Positions 17,480 through 26,453 of a DNA stretch of 64,000 nucleotides are shown here, one piece after another. The DNA lies in NCBI RefSeq assembly GCF_000498535.1, contig NZ_AVGG01000002.1:62001-126000 (forward strand). The letters run 5' to 3'. The DNA is from Flavobacterium limnosediminis JC2902. GTDB lineage: Bacteria; Bacteroidota; Bacteroidia; Flavobacteriales; Flavobacteriaceae. The notes under the pieces are model-generated. The model did not search any database. It was given only the letters and a program-made list of their open reading frames with translations, and was not told where the DNA came from. How positions within the stretch are numbered: position 1 is the first letter of the stretch; the number at the start of each line of letters is the position of its first letter. The translations under genes were made by a program, and so were the position numbers.

Positions 17480-20269
17480 TTATTTTGCTAACAGCTTATG
17501 AGAAGGCGCAAACTTAGTCAAGTTAATACCATCTACCGCAGCAGTATATTCCTCCATAGTAGGAGTTCTGCCAAGAATTGTAGACAATACTACAACCGGT
17601 GTAGAGGAAAGCAATGATTCTCCTTTTTTCTCCTCCGAATCCTCAACAACCCTTCCTTGGAAAAGACGCGTAGAAGTTGCCATTACCGTATCTCCCTTGG
17701 CTGCTTTTTCCTGGTTCCCCATACAAAGATTACAACCTGGACGCTCTAAATACAACATATTTTCATATTCCGTACGGGCCGCCGCTTTAGGCTCATTATC
17801 GTTGAATTCGAAACCAGAGTATCTTTGTAGAACTTCCCAGTCACCTTCTGCCTTCAATTCATCTACGATATTGTATGTAGGAGGTGCTACCACAAGTGGT
17901 GCATTAAATTCAACCTTACCTTTTTGTGCTTCTACGTTTTTAAGCATTTGAGCTAGGATTTTCATATCGCCTTTGTGAACCATACAAGAACCGATAAATC
18001 CTAGATCTACTTTTTTCTCACCTCCGTAAAAAGAAAGAGGTCTGATAGTATCGTGAGTATAACGTTTAGAAACATCTTTATTATTCACATCCGGATCAGC
18101 AATCATTGGCTCAGCAATCACATCAAGATCAACAACAACTTCAGCATAATATTTAGCATTTGCATCTGGCGTTAAAGCTGGTTTTTCACCAGATCTAATC
18201 TCTGCAATTCTCTTATCTGCTTTATTGATCAATCCTTGAAGAACGCGGTTTGCATTGTCCATACCCTTATCAATCATGATCTGAATTCTACCTTTCGCAA
18301 TCTCTAATGACTCGATCAAAGTTTCATCTTCAGAAATACAGATAGAAGCTTTTGCTTTCATTTCTGCAGTCCAGTCTGTAAATGTAAAGGCTTGGTCAGC
18401 AGTAAGCGTTCCAATGTGAACCTCGATAATTCTACCTTGGAACACGTTTTCACCACCAAACTGCTTAAGCATTTGTGCTTGAGTAGCATGAACCACATCG
18501 CGGAAATCCATATAAGACTTCATTTCTCCTTTGAAAGTCACTTTAACAGACTCAGGGATTGGCATTGAAGCTTCTCCGGTTGCCAATGCAAGAGCAACAG
18601 TTCCCGAATCAGCACCAAAAGCAACACCTTTTGACATTCTTGTATGCGAGTCACCACCGATGATGATTGCCCACTCGTCAATGGTTATATCGTTAAGAAC
18701 TTTATGAATTACGTCGGTCATTGCATGGTAAACACCTTTCGGGTCACGAGCAGTGATCAAACCGAAATCGTTCATGAACTTCATCAATTTCGGAATGTTA
18801 GCCTGCGCTTTTTTATCCCAAACCGAAGCAGTGTGACATCCCGATTGATAGGCCCCGTCGACGATTGGTGAAATTACTGTAGCCGCCATAGATTCTAATT
18901 CCTGAGCCGTCATAAGACCTGTCGTATCCTGAGAACCTACGATATTAACTTCCACACGAACATCAGAACCTGCGTGCAATGCTTTTTTAGAAATTGTTCC
19001 TACAGAATTTCTATTGAAGATTTTTTCAACAGCTGTAAGACCTTGTCCTTCAATTGAAACCTCTTTTGAAGGTGCATAAACTAGTGGAGCATCAACTCCT
19101 AAAGTCTTCGCTGCAAAAGTTTGAATCTTTTTACCGAAAACAATTGCATATGATCCACCAGCTTTGATGAATTCCATTTTCTGAGGCGTGAATGCTTTAG
19201 AAATGTCAATCAACTCTTTGTCTCCGTTGTATAATTTTTTTGTTTTTGTATTAATTGTCAACACAGTACCTGTTGCAACAGAATAAACTTCTTCTAAAAC
19301 CGGATCACCACTTTCATTACGAACAACATCACCATTAGCATCTGTCTTTTTTACCCAGTTTTTCAAATCTAAACCAATACCACCAGTAACATCAACTGTC
19401 GTTAAGAAGATTGGAGAAATTCCGTTTGTTCCTGCAACGATTGGCGCAAAGTTTACGAATGGTACATATGGACTTGCTTGTTTACCTGTCCAAAGCGCTA
19501 CGTTATTTACACCCGACATACGTGATGAACCTACACCCATTGTACCTCTTTCTGCAATTAACATCACCGATTTATCAGGATGTTGTGCCTGTAAAGCTTT
19601 GATTTCTTCTTGAGCCTGAGGCGTAATCATACACTTACCGTGCAATTCGCGGTCTGAACGTGAGTGTGCCTGATTACCCGGAGAAAGTAAATCTGTTGAA
19701 ATATCTCCCTCTCCGGCGATGAAAGTAACCACTTTAATTTCTTCCGCTACTTCAGGTAGTTTCGTAAAAAACTCAGCCTGCGCGTAACTCTCAAGAATTT
19801 CTTTAGCGATTGTGTTACCGTTTTCAAATGCTTCCTTCAAACGATTAGTGTCTGCATCATAAAGGTAAACTTGTGTCTTAAGAACGTTTGCCGCTTCTTT
19901 CGCAATAGAAGCATCGTTACCTAAAGCTAAATCAAGCAATACCTCAATTGAAGGACCACCCTTCATGTGAGATAATAACTCAAAAGCAAAAGCAGGAGTA
20001 ATTTCTTTTACTACTGATTCTCCAAGGATAATTTCTTTTAAGAATTTAGCCTTAGCTCCAGCAGCCGGAGTAGTTCCAGGCAGCGTATTATAAATAAAGA
20101 ATTTTAACGAATCTTCTCTATTTGAATTATCCAAATCTTTAATTTGTACGATAATTTCACTTAGTAATTCAGCCCCATCGATTGGTTTTGGATGAAGTCC
20201 CTGACCTTTTCGTTCTTCTATTTCTTTAATGTAATCTTTGTAAAGATTCATTTCTGTATCAAATGCCAT
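17480..20269 (-). CDS. acnB: Bifunctional aconitate hydratase 2 / 2-methylisocitrate dehydratase
   Basis: AcnB-type aconitase, 929 residues, slightly longer than the E. coli enzyme. An N-terminal HEAT-like helical domain (about 1-160, e.g. LLSHMKGGPSIEVLLDLALG) is followed by the swivel domain and the catalytic domains. Iron-sulfur ligands appear in GFIGSCMVHKGDMK and PGCNLCMGNQEKA. Other active-site blocks such as GGDSHTRMSKGVAFGADSGT and MGVGSSRMSG are intact. AcnB enzymes also act on 2-methylisocitrate. A -7 promoter-like element lies 46 bases upstream. The pairing of AcnB with a second aconitase gives this organism two unrelated-length isoforms. Confidence 0.96.
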   Translation of the reverse strand: MAFDTEMNLYKDYIKEIEERKGQGLHPKPIDGAELLSEIIVQIKDLDNSNREDSLKFFIYNTLPGTTPAAGAKAKFLKEIILGESVVKEITPAFAFELLSHMKGGPSIEVLLDLALGNDASIAKEAANVLKTQVYLYDADTNRLKEAFENGNTIAKEILESYAQAEFFTKLPEVAEEIKVVTFIAGEGDISTDLLSPGNQAHSRSDRELHGKCMITPQAQEEIKALQAQHPDKSVMLIAERGTMGVGSSRMSGVNNVALWTGKQASPYVPFVNFAPIVAGTNGISPIFLTTVDVTGGIGLDLKNWVKKTDANGDVVRNESGDPVLEEVYSVATGTVLTINTKTKKLYNGDKELIDISKAFTPQKMEFIKAGGSYAIVFGKKIQTFAAKTLGVDAPLVYAPSKEVSIEGQGLTAVEKIFNRNSVGTISKKALHAGSDVRVEVNIVGSQDTTGLMTAQELESMAATVISPIVDGAYQSGCHTASVWDKKAQANIPKLMKFMNDFGLITARDPKGVYHAMTDVIHKVLNDITIDEWAIIIGGDSHTRMSKGVAFGADSGTVALALATGEASMPIPESVKVTFKGEMKSYMDFRDVVHATQAQMLKQFGGENVFQGRIIEVHIGTLTADQAFTFTDWTAEMKAKASICISEDETLIESLEIAKGRIQIMIDKGMDNANRVLQGLINKADKRIAEIRSGEKPALTPDANAKYYAEVVVDLDVIAEPMIADPDVNNKDVSKRYTHDTIRPLSFYGGEKKVDLGFIGSCMVHKGDMKILAQMLKNVEAQKGKVEFNAPLVVAPPTYNIVDELKAEGDWEVLQRYSGFEFNDNEPKAAARTEYENMLYLERPGCNLCMGNQEKAAKGDTVMATSTRLFQGRVVEDSEEKKGESLLSSTPVVVLSTILGRTPTMEEYTAAVDGINLTKFAPSHKLLAK

Positions 20270-20314
20270 AATATGAATAAGTTATATTATTACTGTTTAT
20301 AAAATTAAGTCGCG

Positions 20315-20322
20315 CAAATTTA
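20315..20322 (-). promoter_or_regulatory. Probable acnB promoter, -7 element
   Basis: On the minus strand TAAATTTG matches the flavobacterial TAnnTTTG consensus, 46 bases upstream of the acnB start. No clear -33 TTG accompanies it. Confidence 0.5.
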
Positions 20323-20521
20323 ACCAATCTCTACGGAATTAAAAAATAATTAGCATTTCATTAATTTCCAAAGAATATTATTTATAAACATTCTATTTTG
20401 ATGAATATCCCTCAACAAAATCACGATATCTTGTTATTATTTTACGAATTCACGATTTTTTAATTTTATTTTGTCAAATCACGAAAAAACAGGGGCTAAT
20501 TTTATCAAATCGGCAGTATTG

Positions 20522-21622
20522 CTATCTGTCGCGAAGGTTCATCATTGGTTTTTCGAAGTACTTATATAAGAGGAAACTCAAGAAAAAAGTCAGCACTAAA
20601 TAACCAAATGTAAATCCGTGCAATTGCATCATGGTAAATCGGGGCGTATCTAAAAAATACTTCATCAACTGCAAAACAATACTATAATGCAAAAGATAGA
20701 CCGAATAAGAAACCAAACTCACAAAAGTAACCGGTCGGACGATCCATTTCGGAGCATTTTCCCATTGCGACAGAAAAGGCAGAAAAAACACAAACGTTAT
20801 GGAAGTGACCGGCAGATACAGCACATTCCAAAAGAAAGGATAACTGTCAATCAGTATCCGGAAATAACCAACACCCACATACATCAGTCCGATAAAAACA
20901 CAGCCTATTGATACAAATAATACGGTGTGTTTTTTCCAAAATTCCGAAAAATTTAAACTCACCCAAGCCGCGACAACCCCAATCAAAATTGAATCAATAC
21001 GATAAACAACCACCTCTTTCAGGGACAGGTTCCATTGCTCCAAAGTGGTGTTAGAACTTGTTAGCTGGTAAATAACCTTATTGATAAAAAACATCAGAAT
21101 CAAAATCAAAACCACACTAATGAATCGTTTGGACTTATTTTTATGCTTGATTAAAAACGAAGACAGTAATAAAGCAAGGGGCATAAACATATAGGCAAAT
21201 TCCTCAACCGACAAACTCCATGATTCCGGAAAAAAGGGCTTCATGGTCGTTGCAAAATTCTGAAGAAAGAAAAGATAATACCCTATATCCGTCAACGAAA
21301 GGCCTATTATGAAAGCTATAACAACATTCAGCAGCAGTACCAAAAAATAGTTCGGTAGCGTTCTGAACCAGCGCCTTTTGAGAAAACAAAAAACAGATTG
21401 CAGCGTAAAATCCTGTTCAACATAGGATTTGTACAGAATCTTTCCGATCAAAAAACCACTCAGCACAAAAAACAATTCCACTCCCCAAAAACCGAATAAG
21501 ACAAAAACCTGCGACAGTAATCCGTTATCCTGTGGATAAATCCAAAGAATATGTGAACACAACACCATCAGGATAGCTGCGGATCGTATCACATCCAATC
21601 CAAAAACTCTATGTTTTTCCAA
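20522..21622 (-). CDS. Acyltransferase-3 family membrane protein (OafA/YrhL-like), paralogue B
   Basis: A 366-residue polytopic membrane O-acyltransferase with about ten membrane segments. The family's N-terminal GLDVIRSAAILMVLCSHI (the conserved R and H) and GVELFFVLSGFLIG are present, and the FPESWSLSVEEFAYM block is typical. Such enzymes acetylate sugars of lipopolysaccharide, capsule or peptidoglycan. Its start overlaps the end of the upstream paralogue by 14 bp, so translation is likely coupled. The two proteins are clearly related along their full lengths (for example shared LDVxRxxxIxMVLxSHS/I and PESWSLxVxE), pointing to tandem duplication. Confidence 0.92.
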   Translation of the reverse strand: MEKHRVFGLDVIRSAAILMVLCSHILWIYPQDNGLLSQVFVLFGFWGVELFFVLSGFLIGKILYKSYVEQDFTLQSVFCFLKRRWFRTLPNYFLVLLLNVVIAFIIGLSLTDIGYYLFFLQNFATTMKPFFPESWSLSVEEFAYMFMPLALLLSSFLIKHKNKSKRFISVVLILILMFFINKVIYQLTSSNTTLEQWNLSLKEVVVYRIDSILIGVVAAWVSLNFSEFWKKHTVLFVSIGCVFIGLMYVGVGYFRILIDSYPFFWNVLYLPVTSITFVFFLPFLSQWENAPKWIVRPVTFVSLVSYSVYLLHYSIVLQLMKYFLDTPRFTMMQLHGFTFGYLVLTFFLSFLLYKYFEKPMMNLRDR

Positions 21623-22763
21623 TTTTATTTAAGCGTAATTTAAAATTCGACAATCGGTACTTATTTATCGGTTTTTCAAAAAAATTATAAAACACAACAC
21701 TCAGCAATACTGTTACTGTCAGATAAAAAAAGGTAAAAAGATGCAATTCAGTTTGACTAAACTCCTTCAGATTAAACAATCGCATCATCAGAAAAAGAAC
21801 GATACTGTAATGAATAAGATACACTGAATAGGAAATATCACAGGCAAATCGTACCGGCAACTCCAAACGTTTCGGCCCCTTTCTCCAATCTAACATTAGC
21901 GGAAAAACCATCAGAACGATTACAGAAATAAAAGGCAGGCAAACGATATTCCAAAACCAGGCTGCGTTGTCCAAGCGGAATTTGAAAATCGTAACAAAAA
22001 CAATGAAAAGCAAAAAAAACAGCAATCCGAAACCGGCAAAAATCAGTTTATTTCTTTTAAAAAATTTAGGGTATTCAAAAAACAAACACCCTAAAAGTAT
22101 CCCCGCCAAAACAGAATCAAGCCTATAAACCACAACACCCCGAACCGACTGACTCCAAACAGACAAATCCAAATTTTCCGCATGAAAGTGATAATTTACT
22201 TTCGCAAAAAAGGAAAACGAAAGCAGTAAAAGGATAACCATAAAGAAAACTTTCTTTCTGCTGAAATGACCGAAAAAAGAAACGATAATATACAGAATCA
22301 GTACTGCCGACACATAACCAAGTTCTTTTACAGGCAAACTCCAAGACTCGGGAAAAAACGCGGGAATTGGTGTGGCAACATTCTGCATCAGAAAAAAGTA
22401 TTTCCAGACTTCCTTAAGAGAAAAGGCAAAACAGAGGTAGATGATGATATTGATTACGAGGACCAAATAGTAACTGGGAACAATCCTGAACAATCTGCGA
22501 AAAAGAAACCCCTTCACTTCCCTAAAATTATAATCACTGTAAACAAAAAGTTTATAAATCGAACTCCCCACTAAAAAGCCGCTTAAGATAAAGAACAATT
22601 CGATTCCAAAAAAACCACTTACATCTTTCAGTTTCGACAAAAGACCACCATTTTGAGGGTAAATAACCGCAGAATGGGAAAACAAAACCATTGCAATTGA
22701 CAGAGCCCGCATCACGTCCAAACCGAAAATCCGATTATTCGTCTTTACTTGAGTATCAATCAT
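21609..22763 (-). CDS. Acyltransferase-3 family membrane protein (OafA/YrhL-like), paralogue A
   Basis: A 384-residue paralogue of the next gene, with the same order of about ten membrane helices. Key blocks are GLDVMRALSIAMVLFSHS with the conserved Arg and His, GIELFFILSGFLVG and FPESWSLPVKELGY. The gene begins four bases from the longest possible start of the divergent PHM-like gene at 22768, or 34 bases from the preferred one at 22798, so the two transcription units share a very compact promoter region. Likely role is acetylation of an exopolysaccharide or O-antigen sugar, though no glycan cluster is near. Confidence 0.92.
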   Translation of the reverse strand: MIDTQVKTNNRIFGLDVMRALSIAMVLFSHSAVIYPQNGGLLSKLKDVSGFFGIELFFILSGFLVGSSIYKLFVYSDYNFREVKGFLFRRLFRIVPSYYLVLVINIIIYLCFAFSLKEVWKYFFLMQNVATPIPAFFPESWSLPVKELGYVSAVLILYIIVSFFGHFSRKKVFFMVILLLLSFSFFAKVNYHFHAENLDLSVWSQSVRGVVVYRLDSVLAGILLGCLFFEYPKFFKRNKLIFAGFGLLFFLLFIVFVTIFKFRLDNAAWFWNIVCLPFISVIVLMVFPLMLDWRKGPKRLELPVRFACDISYSVYLIHYSIVLFLMMRLFNLKEFSQTELHLFTFFYLTVTVLLSVVFYNFFEKPINKYRLSNFKLRLNKIGKT

Positions 22764-22797
22764 AGATTTGCTTATTTTTGCTCCTTATCGTTTTAAA

Positions 22798-23934
22798 ATG
22801 AGAAAATCAAAGATATATAAATATTCAGGAGTTACAGCCCTATTGGGAATTATTGCTTTTGGAATTTGGTACCTGCAGCTAACCAACCGTCACAAAGCGA
22901 TTGTAAAAACATTTCTTCTTCATAAAACCGGAATAGTTGATAATGACTGGCGGATAAACAACGACCAAAAAGAATACAAAATGCTATCGCCTACCTTTAT
23001 CATCGACGGGATTTACAAATCGATGGAGGGACCAAAAGCCTCCCGTTACATTCAGCTTAACCAGTCCGACAGTATTGTATGGATTACCGGATTTAAAGTA
23101 AAAGCCGTTGATGCAAAAACCAACGCAACACTTTCCAACGATTATATCTGCCACATGAATGTTGATATTAATGAAATACAATATTACAATCACTGGAAAC
23201 TTGAAGACCGCATCAGAAAACAGTACCCAAGAATGACTTCCCTGTCTCACGGACTGGAACATTTTGATTTTCCAAAAGGATATGGCGTACCAATTGTCGG
23301 TTCCCACTTTTTGTTTGTTATCACAGAAACCCTGAATCACAATCAGCCGGATATCTTCAAAAAAGTTAAACACGAAGTCTCCATAAAATATGAAGCGTAC
23401 AACAAAACGCAAAAACCGTTGATGAGTAAAACGGTTTACATTCAGTTACCGTTTGACAAGAATGATCCATTTAAAGGTCCGTTGGACCCGGCGAGTAATC
23501 AGTGCATTCCTGTGGAAACTAAAAACCACACCTACAATGACAAGGCGGGCAACATGCTTTCCGGACATTGGGTGATCCCCCCAGGAAAAAAAACATACCG
23601 AAGTTTCATATCGGAACAACTGCAAATCAAGGACAGTGCACGATTGCATTTTTCGGCGCCTCACGTTCACCCTTTCGCCACTTCCATCTGCTTGTTCGAC
23701 AAGACCGAAAACAAAACATTATTCACGTGTAAGATTACTAACTACAGTAATAAAATAGGATTGAAAAACATAGAAACGTTCAGTTCTGAAAAAGGGATGT
23801 GGATGTATGAAAATCATGAATATGAATTGATTCTGACTTGTGACAATACTTCAAAAATAGATCAGGATATGATGGGCAGTATGTTTTTGTTTTTCTATGA
23901 CAAGGAGTTGGAAAACAGGATTTCTAAGATATAG
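22798..23934 (+). CDS. Membrane-anchored protein resembling PHM-type copper monooxygenases
   Basis: A 378-residue protein from the ATG at 22798 (a start ten codons upstream is possible), with one N-terminal membrane segment (about 10-27). The C-terminal half resembles the second domain of peptidylglycine alpha-hydroxylating monooxygenase: an IPPGKKTY turn, then PHVHPFATS with an HxH pair, and near the end ENHEYELILTCDN followed by QDMMGSMFLFF. In PHM the HxH and a late methionine bind copper M. In the N-terminal half ICHMNVDI aligns loosely with the PHM HHM copper-H site but keeps only one histidine. This homology is my inference from motif order; I do not recognise a named family. Function unknown. 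Confidence 0.6.
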   Translation: MRKSKIYKYSGVTALLGIIAFGIWYLQLTNRHKAIVKTFLLHKTGIVDNDWRINNDQKEYKMLSPTFIIDGIYKSMEGPKASRYIQLNQSDSIVWITGFKVKAVDAKTNATLSNDYICHMNVDINEIQYYNHWKLEDRIRKQYPRMTSLSHGLEHFDFPKGYGVPIVGSHFLFVITETLNHNQPDIFKKVKHEVSIKYEAYNKTQKPLMSKTVYIQLPFDKNDPFKGPLDPASNQCIPVETKNHTYNDKAGNMLSGHWVIPPGKKTYRSFISEQLQIKDSARLHFSAPHVHPFATSICLFDKTENKTLFTCKITNYSNKIGLKNIETFSSEKGMWMYENHEYELILTCDNTSKIDQDMMGSMFLFFYDKELENRISKI

Positions 23935-23961
23935 AACCAACACAAAAGCATAAGCAAAAAA

Positions 23962-23994
23962 AGCACAAAGGAAAAAATCTTTTGTGCTCTTTTT
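23962..23994 (+). terminator. Terminator after the PHM-like gene
   Basis: AGCACAAAG and CTTTTGTGCT form an imperfect stem followed by CTTTTTTATTTT. It sits 28 bases after the stop codon and just before the convergent MoxR gene. Confidence 0.65.
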
Positions 23995-24011
23995 TATTTT
24001 ATCTATTGTAA

Positions 24012-24965
24012 TTAAAACAACTTCTGAATGATCATTTCCTCACTGATACCTTCCGCATCGGCTTTGTAATTCTTAATTATACGGTGACGCAGAATTCCGG
24101 TAGCAACTGCCTTGACGTCTTCAATATCCGGAGAGTATTTCCCATTTAGAGCAGCGTTAGTCTTGGCTGCCAAAATCAGGTTTTGTGATGCCCGAGGCCC
24201 TGCACCCCAATCCAAATAGTTTTTTATAAAATCGGTGGCAAGCGGATTATCCGGACGGGTTTTGGAAACCAGTGTTACGGCATATTCAATCACATTATCG
24301 GCTACCGGAATTCTTCGGATTAAATGTTGAAAATCGATAATCTCCTGAGCTGTAAACAAAGGATTTACCGTAACATTGTAATCCGTCGTGGTTGATTTCA
24401 CAACTTGCACTTCTTCCGCAAAAGAAGGATAATCCAATTTGACGGCAAACATGAATCGGTCCAATTGTGCTTCCGGTAACGGATAAGTCCCTTCCTGCTC
24501 AATCGGGTTTTGGGTTGCCAGAACAAAGAAAGGCAAATCCAATTTATAATGCTGTCCGGCTATCGTAACTGCTTTTTCCTGCATCGCTTCCAACAAAGCC
24601 GCCTGTGTTTTGGGAGGCGTTCTGTTGATCTCGTCAGCAAGAATAATATTTGAGAAAATAGGCCCTTTCAAAAATTTAAAACTTCGGCTTTCATCTAAAA
24701 TTTCACTTCCCAAAATATCCGATGGCATCAGATCGGGCGTAAACTGGATGCGTTTAAAATCCAATCCCAAAGCCTGTGAAATGGTATTCACCATCAGCGT
24801 CTTTGCCAATCCGGGAACACCAACCAAAAGTGCATGTCCGCCTGAAAAAATACTTAACACGATTTGGTTAACCACATCATCCTGGCCAACTATTATTTTG
24901 GAAATTTCCGCTTTTAAAGCCTTCTGTTTCTCAACCAGATTCTGAATTGCTGCTACGTCTGACAT
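24012..24965 (-). CDS. MoxR-type AAA+ ATPase
   Basis: A 317-residue AAA+ ATPase of the MoxR family, chaperone-like proteins that act on partner proteins often carrying VWA domains. Walker A is GVPGLAKT (residues 49-56) and Walker B is ILADEIN with D111 and E112; the sensor region LATQNPIEQEGTYPLPEAQ is the MoxR hallmark. Here it follows two envelope parvulin genes on the same strand with a 74-bp gap, and no VWA or DUF58 partner lies downstream in the window, since a convergent gene ends there. Its client cannot be inferred from context. Confidence 0.94.
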   Translation of the reverse strand: MSDVAAIQNLVEKQKALKAEISKIIVGQDDVVNQIVLSIFSGGHALLVGVPGLAKTLMVNTISQALGLDFKRIQFTPDLMPSDILGSEILDESRSFKFLKGPIFSNIILADEINRTPPKTQAALLEAMQEKAVTIAGQHYKLDLPFFVLATQNPIEQEGTYPLPEAQLDRFMFAVKLDYPSFAEEVQVVKSTTTDYNVTVNPLFTAQEIIDFQHLIRRIPVADNVIEYAVTLVSKTRPDNPLATDFIKNYLDWGAGPRASQNLILAAKTNAALNGKYSPDIEDVKAVATGILRHRIIKNYKADAEGISEEMIIQKLF

Positions 24966-25039
24966 AGTTTGGTTATATGTTTTGAGTTATGAATTACAAG
25001 TCATGAGTTGAACAATCCGCCCCTCATAAAACCCATAAT

Positions 25040-26410
25040 TTATAATGATTTTTTAAGCCAGTTACTCGTGAATTTACATTCTCTGTATTCACCGATAATC
25101 TTAACGTAAGTTTCTTTAATCTTTTCTTCTGTCCATTTCCCTACCGCTTTGATTTGCTTTTCCTTTAACGCCAATTCTTTAATTTTTAAATAATCGGTTG
25201 CAAAATCAGCCGTATGTTCTTCAAAACGATTGGTTACGGTAATCAGTTTGTATTTTTTGTTTCCGTTTTGTTCCTGATCCATCAACGGCAAGGAAACTGC
25301 ATTGTCTTTTAACTCAGAAACCTCACTGTATAAAGAAGGATCCATTTTTGTTAACTCAAAACGAGTCGACATGGTTCTTGGATTCATCAGGACACCACCG
25401 TTATTTCGGGTTTCTTTCTCATCTGAATACTGCTTTGCTGCCTCAGCAAATGAAATCTGACCCTCTACAATTCGCTTGCGGATTGTTTCAATTTTGGTTT
25501 TCGCTTCCTTCAGTGCCTCATCAGTCACTTTTGGTGAAATTAAGATGTGACGCACATCCAGTTCCTGTCCGCGTATTTTTTCAAGAAAAATTATATGGTA
25601 TCCGAATTCTGTTTCAAACGGTTCGGAGATTTCACCTTCCTGCAAACTGAACGCCACATCCTTAAATTCTTTTACGAATTGTGTTTTCTTGGTAAGCTTA
25701 TAATAACCTCCGCTTGATTTTGAACCAGGATCTTCCGAATACAAAACTGCTCTACTGAAAAAACTGGAACCTTCCTGAACTTCTTTCTTCAACTGTTTTA
25801 ACTTATCAATCACTTTTTGTTTTTCCGTCTGACTGATAACCGGTTTCACTACGATTTGAGCCACTTCCATTTCGGCACCAAAAACTGGCAACTCTTCTTT
25901 TGGAATCTTAACAAAGAACTGTCTCACCTCTTCTGGTGTAATCTCAACTTCTTCCACAATCTGACGTCGCATTTGGGATGTCAGTTTGTTCATCTTAACC
26001 ACGTCAAAGAAATAGGCTTTAAAATCCTCCAGATTCTTTTTGTTATAAAACTGAATTACTTTATCGATTGAACCTACCTGCTCCACCATCTGGTCCAACT
26101 GGGAATTCATAAACTCATTAACCTCTGCGTCGGTCACCACAATACTGTCCTGAATCGCCTGGTGGGCATATAGTTTATCCTCAAGCAAGGTACCCAACAT
26201 TTCGCATCGGGTAATACCTTTTGTTTCCACGCCCTGCGCCTGTAACTCTAAAAATGTTTTATCAATATCAGAATCCAAAACCACATAATCCCCAACAACA
26301 GCTACAACGCCATCGATTTTCTTTTTCTGACTCGGTTGTGCATACATCGAACTGCAAGCACAAATTACTAATCCGAAAATCAGGGCAATCTTATTGTTTA
26401 TCAACTTCAT
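25040..26410 (-). CDS. SurA-like periplasmic peptidyl-prolyl isomerase
   Basis: Periplasmic parvulin-type foldase/chaperone for outer-membrane proteins. From the ATG at 26410 (MKLINNKIALIFG, chosen because it yields a proper signal peptide ending SSMYAQ; an upstream ATG adds seven residues) the protein is about 456 residues. An N-terminal helical SurA domain (about 30-165) precedes two parvulin domains at about 175-275 (AEMEVAQIVVKP, YSEDPGSKSSGGYYKL, FETEFGYHIIFLE) and 278-385 (ELDVRHILISPK, QYSDEKETRNNGG). It is 43 bp downstream of a second, larger parvulin gene, probably in one operon. Confidence 0.93.
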   Translation of the reverse strand: MKLINNKIALIFGLVICACSSMYAQPSQKKKIDGVVAVVGDYVVLDSDIDKTFLELQAQGVETKGITRCEMLGTLLEDKLYAHQAIQDSIVVTDAEVNEFMNSQLDQMVEQVGSIDKVIQFYNKKNLEDFKAYFFDVVKMNKLTSQMRRQIVEEVEITPEEVRQFFVKIPKEELPVFGAEMEVAQIVVKPVISQTEKQKVIDKLKQLKKEVQEGSSFFSRAVLYSEDPGSKSSGGYYKLTKKTQFVKEFKDVAFSLQEGEISEPFETEFGYHIIFLEKIRGQELDVRHILISPKVTDEALKEAKTKIETIRKRIVEGQISFAEAAKQYSDEKETRNNGGVLMNPRTMSTRFELTKMDPSLYSEVSELKDNAVSLPLMDQEQNGNKKYKLITVTNRFEEHTADFATDYLKIKELALKEKQIKAVGKWTEEKIKETYVKIIGEYRECKFTSNWLKKSL

Positions 26411-26453
26411 TTTTCTCTTTTTAAATGGCATTTGCTTTTCTTAAATTATAGGT

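Noticed and set aside
24012..24965. MoxR as part of a MoxR-VWA (aerotolerance) operon
   Set aside because: No DUF58, VWA or TPR genes follow; the downstream neighbour is convergent.
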